From CAZOVB01 sp964583095 (lineage in GTDB: Bacteria > Planctomycetota > Phycisphaerae > SM23-33): a DNA stretch of 64,000 nt. Every line of letters starts with the position of its first letter. Position 1 is the first letter of the stretch. Made by a program: the position numbers and the translations under genes. Below, piece by piece: positions 62,269-64,000 of the stretch. The stretch lies in the NCBI GenBank assembly GCA_964583095.1, contig CAZOVB010000016.1:1-64000 (forward strand), in the 5' to 3' direction. Under the pieces are notes generated by a model, which was given only the letters and a program-made list of their open reading frames with translations, searched no databases and was not told the origin of the DNA.

Positions 62269-62690
62269 TCAGTTGTCTTCCGCATCAGCCGGCGACAGGC
62301 AGAGCAGTTCTCCGTGGCGAAGAGACAGGACCGCCGTCTTCCCTGCAACAGCCACGGCGTCCCAAGCGGACTTCGGCGGCCAGGACTGTCCGATCGATAA
62401 GCGACCCGTCGGAAATATCCACCCGCACCAGGTGCATCCCGCCATCGAGAAAGATCCTACGACAGGCCAGGCACCAGGCCTTGTTGCCGAGGGCTGGGTG
62501 ACCTTGATTCGCCGACCCAGGGAGTTGTAGGCGTAGGTGGTCTCCAGGTAGTCCGAACCGGAGGTCCCGCCGTTGTAGACGCGGGATGCGGACACCTGAC
62601 CGGCGGAATTGTACTCGGTCTCCTGGTGGGAGATGAGGGTGTCGTTGGCGTCCTGGACCCCCTGGACCACCCGCCGCCACCTCAACCACT
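62269..62690 (-). pseudogene. Mosaic remnant: RHS/YD-repeat fragment joined to a PQQ-propeller-like C-terminus, frameshifted
   Basis: On the minus strand about 62690-62500 encodes an RHS/YD-type repeat (ETEYNSAGQVSASRVYN, then TTYAYNSLGRRIKVTQ) with no start signal. From about 62480 a second, unrelated segment begins in another frame: RRIFLDGGMHLVRVDISDGS, a PQQ/beta-propeller-like blade. After an apparent one-base insertion near GTCCTGGCCGCC it shifts again to DAVAVAGKTAVLSLRHGELL and ends naturally at 62269. Two gene ends have therefore been joined and then damaged. No intact gene of either type is in the window. Confidence 0.6.
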
Positions 62691-63020
62691 CTTTAACTAT
62701 TCGCGCAAAACCTCAATCCGCCAAACCCGGAAAATCCTTGGCCCACGGAAAAACACCCTCCCCAGCTACCGGATCCGAACACTCCAACCGCATCAACCCA
62801 TGGATCACTATTCCTACAAGACTTGTATTTATAATACCTTACACTTGCTTTACCTCTCCTTTTCGCTCTCGCTTTTCATCCGCAATTAACCCGCAATTGA
62901 CTTCAAAATCCCGCAAGGAGAGCGCAATACGCTTCAAGAACCGACCCCCGCAGACGCCCGAACCTTCAACCGACTTCAAAAACTTCAAACAGCCCATTCC
63001 CCCCCGGTTTTTGGACCATT

Positions 63021-63128
63021 TGCGCAGTATCGAGCGAGCGAAGCGAGTCGAGATGCGCAGTATCGAGAGGTAGGGTGGGCCCCTGCGCAGCCGCTCCCCG
63101 GCCTGGTAAAAGGTAGTAGGTAAAAGGT
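63021..63128. repeat. Direct-repeat cluster
   Basis: TGCGCAGTATCGAG occurs twice (63021-63034 and 63054-63067), separated by a purine-rich CGAGCGAGCGAAGCGAG stretch. GGTAAAAGGT occurs twice (63105-63114 and 63119-63128). GGTAGGGTGGG occurs at 63069-63079 and again at 63160-63170. These are exact copies read from the sequence. Confidence 0.75.
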
Positions 63129-63165
63129 GAAAGTGCCATCGGCAGTGCCGAGCCCCAGCGGTAGG

Positions 63166-63267
63166 GTGGGAGCCTGCGAAGCGGCTCCCACGCGCCGGCC
63201 GACATCGGCCGAATGCAAGCGCCCGCGTCATCCGCGTGGGAGCCGATTGTAGGGGCCCAGCCTACAA
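63166..63267. repeat. Inverted-repeat cluster
   Basis: GTGGGAGCC (63166-63174) pairs with GGCTCCCAC (63183-63191). The longer GGCTCCCACGCG (63183-63194) can instead pair with CGCGTGGGAGCC (63233-63244), so two alternative hairpins compete. GGCCGACATCGGCC (63197-63210) is a small palindrome, and TTGTAGG (63247-63253) pairs with CCTACAA (63261-63267). The arrangement recalls REP-like or miniature mobile elements. Confidence 0.7.
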
Positions 63268-63333
63268 ATCTACTCCAACTTCCGGCGGGAGCGTGTCCTC
63301 TACAGATCCGGTTTGGCAGAGTCGAATCCTGGC

Positions 63334-64000
63334 TCAGCCGAGGGGGTCGATCTTGACGGCCCTGCCGCGGCGGCTGGATTCGATGGCCTTCATGACCATG
63401 GCGAAGGACTTGATGTTGTCGTGGCACTGGGTCTGGGGCTCTTTGCCGGAGCGGAGGTAGCTGAGCATCTCGCGAAGGGCCCCGTGCATGGTCTTGTACT
63501 TGAGTGTCTTTGCTGCGAGTTTGAGTGGTTTGTTGATCTTTTTTTTCTGTTTTCCGCCCGACCAGCGGGAGAGCTCGCCGACGGGGTCTTGCTCGTTTTC
63601 ATACAGGATGGAACCCTTGGTGCCCACGATTCGCCAGTCGCCGGCCCAGGGGGTGTTCATGCCCATCGCACACCAGCTTCCGGCATAGGTGAAAAGCGAG
63701 CCGTTGTTCATCTCGAAGATGCACGTTGCGGCTGCGTCGCCCTTGTACCAGGATCCGGCCGGGTTGTATTCCTTGCAGTAGACGTTGACGGGGTCGAGGC
63801 CGGTGAACATCCGGGCCATGTCGAAATGGTGGATGGCCATGTCGAGGATCAGCACGCTGTCCATGGTTGAGCGGAAGCCGGAGAAGAAGCCCGCGCCGAG
63901 ATAGAAGGCGCAGTTGGCGGCGGTGACCTCGCCGATTTTTCCCTGGCGGACGGTTCTGGCGATCTGGTCGTGGTTCTCCATCCAGCGTCGGCTCTGGCTG
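63334..64000 (-). CDS. Gfo/Idh/MocA-family oxidoreductase, 5' truncated by the window edge
   Basis: The C-terminal 222 residues of an NAD(P)-dependent sugar or inositol oxidoreductase. The frame is open to the window edge, where QSRRWMENHDQIARTVRQG continues the family's central segment upstream of the first visible ATG. Signatures are DMAIHHFDMARMF with the catalytic HHFD, SGFRSTMDSVLILD and GTKGSILYENE. The NAD-binding N-terminal domain lies outside the window. A Lys-rich run (GKQKKKINKPLKL) is unusual for the family. The reaction cannot be named. Confidence 0.93.
   Translation of the reverse strand, partial: SQSRRWMENHDQIARTVRQGKIGEVTAANCAFYLGAGFFSGFRSTMDSVLILDMAIHHFDMARMFTGLDPVNVYCKEYNPAGSWYKGDAAATCIFEMNNGSLFTYAGSWCAMGMNTPWAGDWRIVGTKGSILYENEQDPVGELSRWSGGKQKKKINKPLKLAAKTLKYKTMHGALREMLSYLRSGKEPQTQCHDNIKSFAMVMKAIESSRRGRAVKIDPLG

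Larger units (their letters stand above)
62691..63333. other. Noncoding, repeat-rich island
   Basis: About 640 bases with no credible gene. The first half (62700-63000) is markedly AT-richer than the rest of the window, with runs such as TTATAATACC. The second half (63021-63270) is a dense mosaic of direct and inverted repeats listed separately. It separates the decayed RHS/PQQ remnant from the oxidoreductase gene. Such composition suits recent insertion or a rearrangement site. Confidence 0.6.

Noticed and set aside
63290..63345. A tRNA-like T arm (AGTCGAATCC) near the oxidoreductase stop
   Set aside because: No matching acceptor stem, anticodon arm or paired T stem could be drawn.
1..64000. 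CRISPR array, restriction-modification or prophage module
   Set aside because: No regularly spaced direct repeats, no cas, methylase-endonuclease pair or phage structural genes were seen in the window.

Overview
The window reads as a contiguous piece of a GC-rich (about 60 percent) chromosome from a Gram-negative bacterium, most probably a member of the Planctomycetota and likely class Phycisphaerae. The grounds are a PEP-CTERM protein, a secreted prenyltransferase-repeat protein, a Cys-type sulfatase, a very large secreted glycoside hydrolase with a split CBM9-like module, many small lipoproteins, and an LPS-core operon. The taxonomic call is inference from gene content. No rRNA, tRNA, CRISPR array or intact mobile element was seen.

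Layout. 1-7.1 kb: 3' end of ilvD, a chemotaxis receptor with a strongly folded 5' region, a DUF1998-type DEAD/DEAH helicase, and an exported protein carrying two compensating frameshifts. 7.4-11 kb: an operon-like run starting with a histidine kinase whose C-terminus is a transposase-derived DUF4096 domain, then a membrane-anchored protein and a secreted prenyltransferase-repeat protein. 11-18 kb: rlmKL, two divergent aldo/keto reductases, and a cation/proton antiporter fused to two PTS EIIA domains. 18.2-22.8 kb: a five-gene, fully overlapping minus-strand operon (lipoprotein, GT9, WaaP-like kinase, GT4, plsY) for lipid A-core and phospholipid synthesis. 22.9-25.5 kb: a LOG-family protein, another GT4, and rnpA-yidD without rpmH. 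25.8-31 kb: TPR lipoprotein, an ADH-purE-CPBP run, and an alkaline-phosphatase-superfamily lipoprotein. 31.1-34.6 kb: a methionine operon, metY followed by a metX-metW fusion, behind a SAM-I riboswitch. 34.7-42.3 kb: CBS protein, Ntn-like/PKD protein, an alpha/alpha-barrel-like glycan protein, a PepSY-type membrane protein and three exported proteins. 42.3-54.4 kb: sulfatase, zinc-ribbon/SHOCT membrane protein, FAH-family hydrolase, scpB, a CBM48 protein, a discoidin-like lipoprotein, an internally duplicated exported protein, a second LOG protein beside aconitase, an esterase, and a DNA methyltransferase-type repair protein. 54.5-64 kb: PEP-CTERM protein, a MASE3 histidine kinase co-transcribed with the 1181-residue glycoside hydrolase, a methyltransferase, a decayed RHS/PQQ mosaic, a repeat-rich noncoding island, and the 3' part of a Gfo/Idh/MocA oxidoreductase.

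How the parts fit. The clearest working unit is sulfur assimilation into methionine: the riboswitch senses SAM and controls O-acylhomoserine synthesis (MetX-MetW) and sulfhydrylation (MetY). The second is outer-membrane lipid construction at 18-23 kb. The third is glycan use: GH, sulfatase, CBM48, alpha/alpha protein and Gfo/Idh enzyme. The most unusual architectures are the kinase-DUF4096 fusion, the antiporter-EIIA-EIIA fusion and the MetX-MetW fusion. Several genes have near-consensus -35/-10 promoters, and at least two of these place the transcription start almost on the ATG, suggesting leaderless mRNAs.
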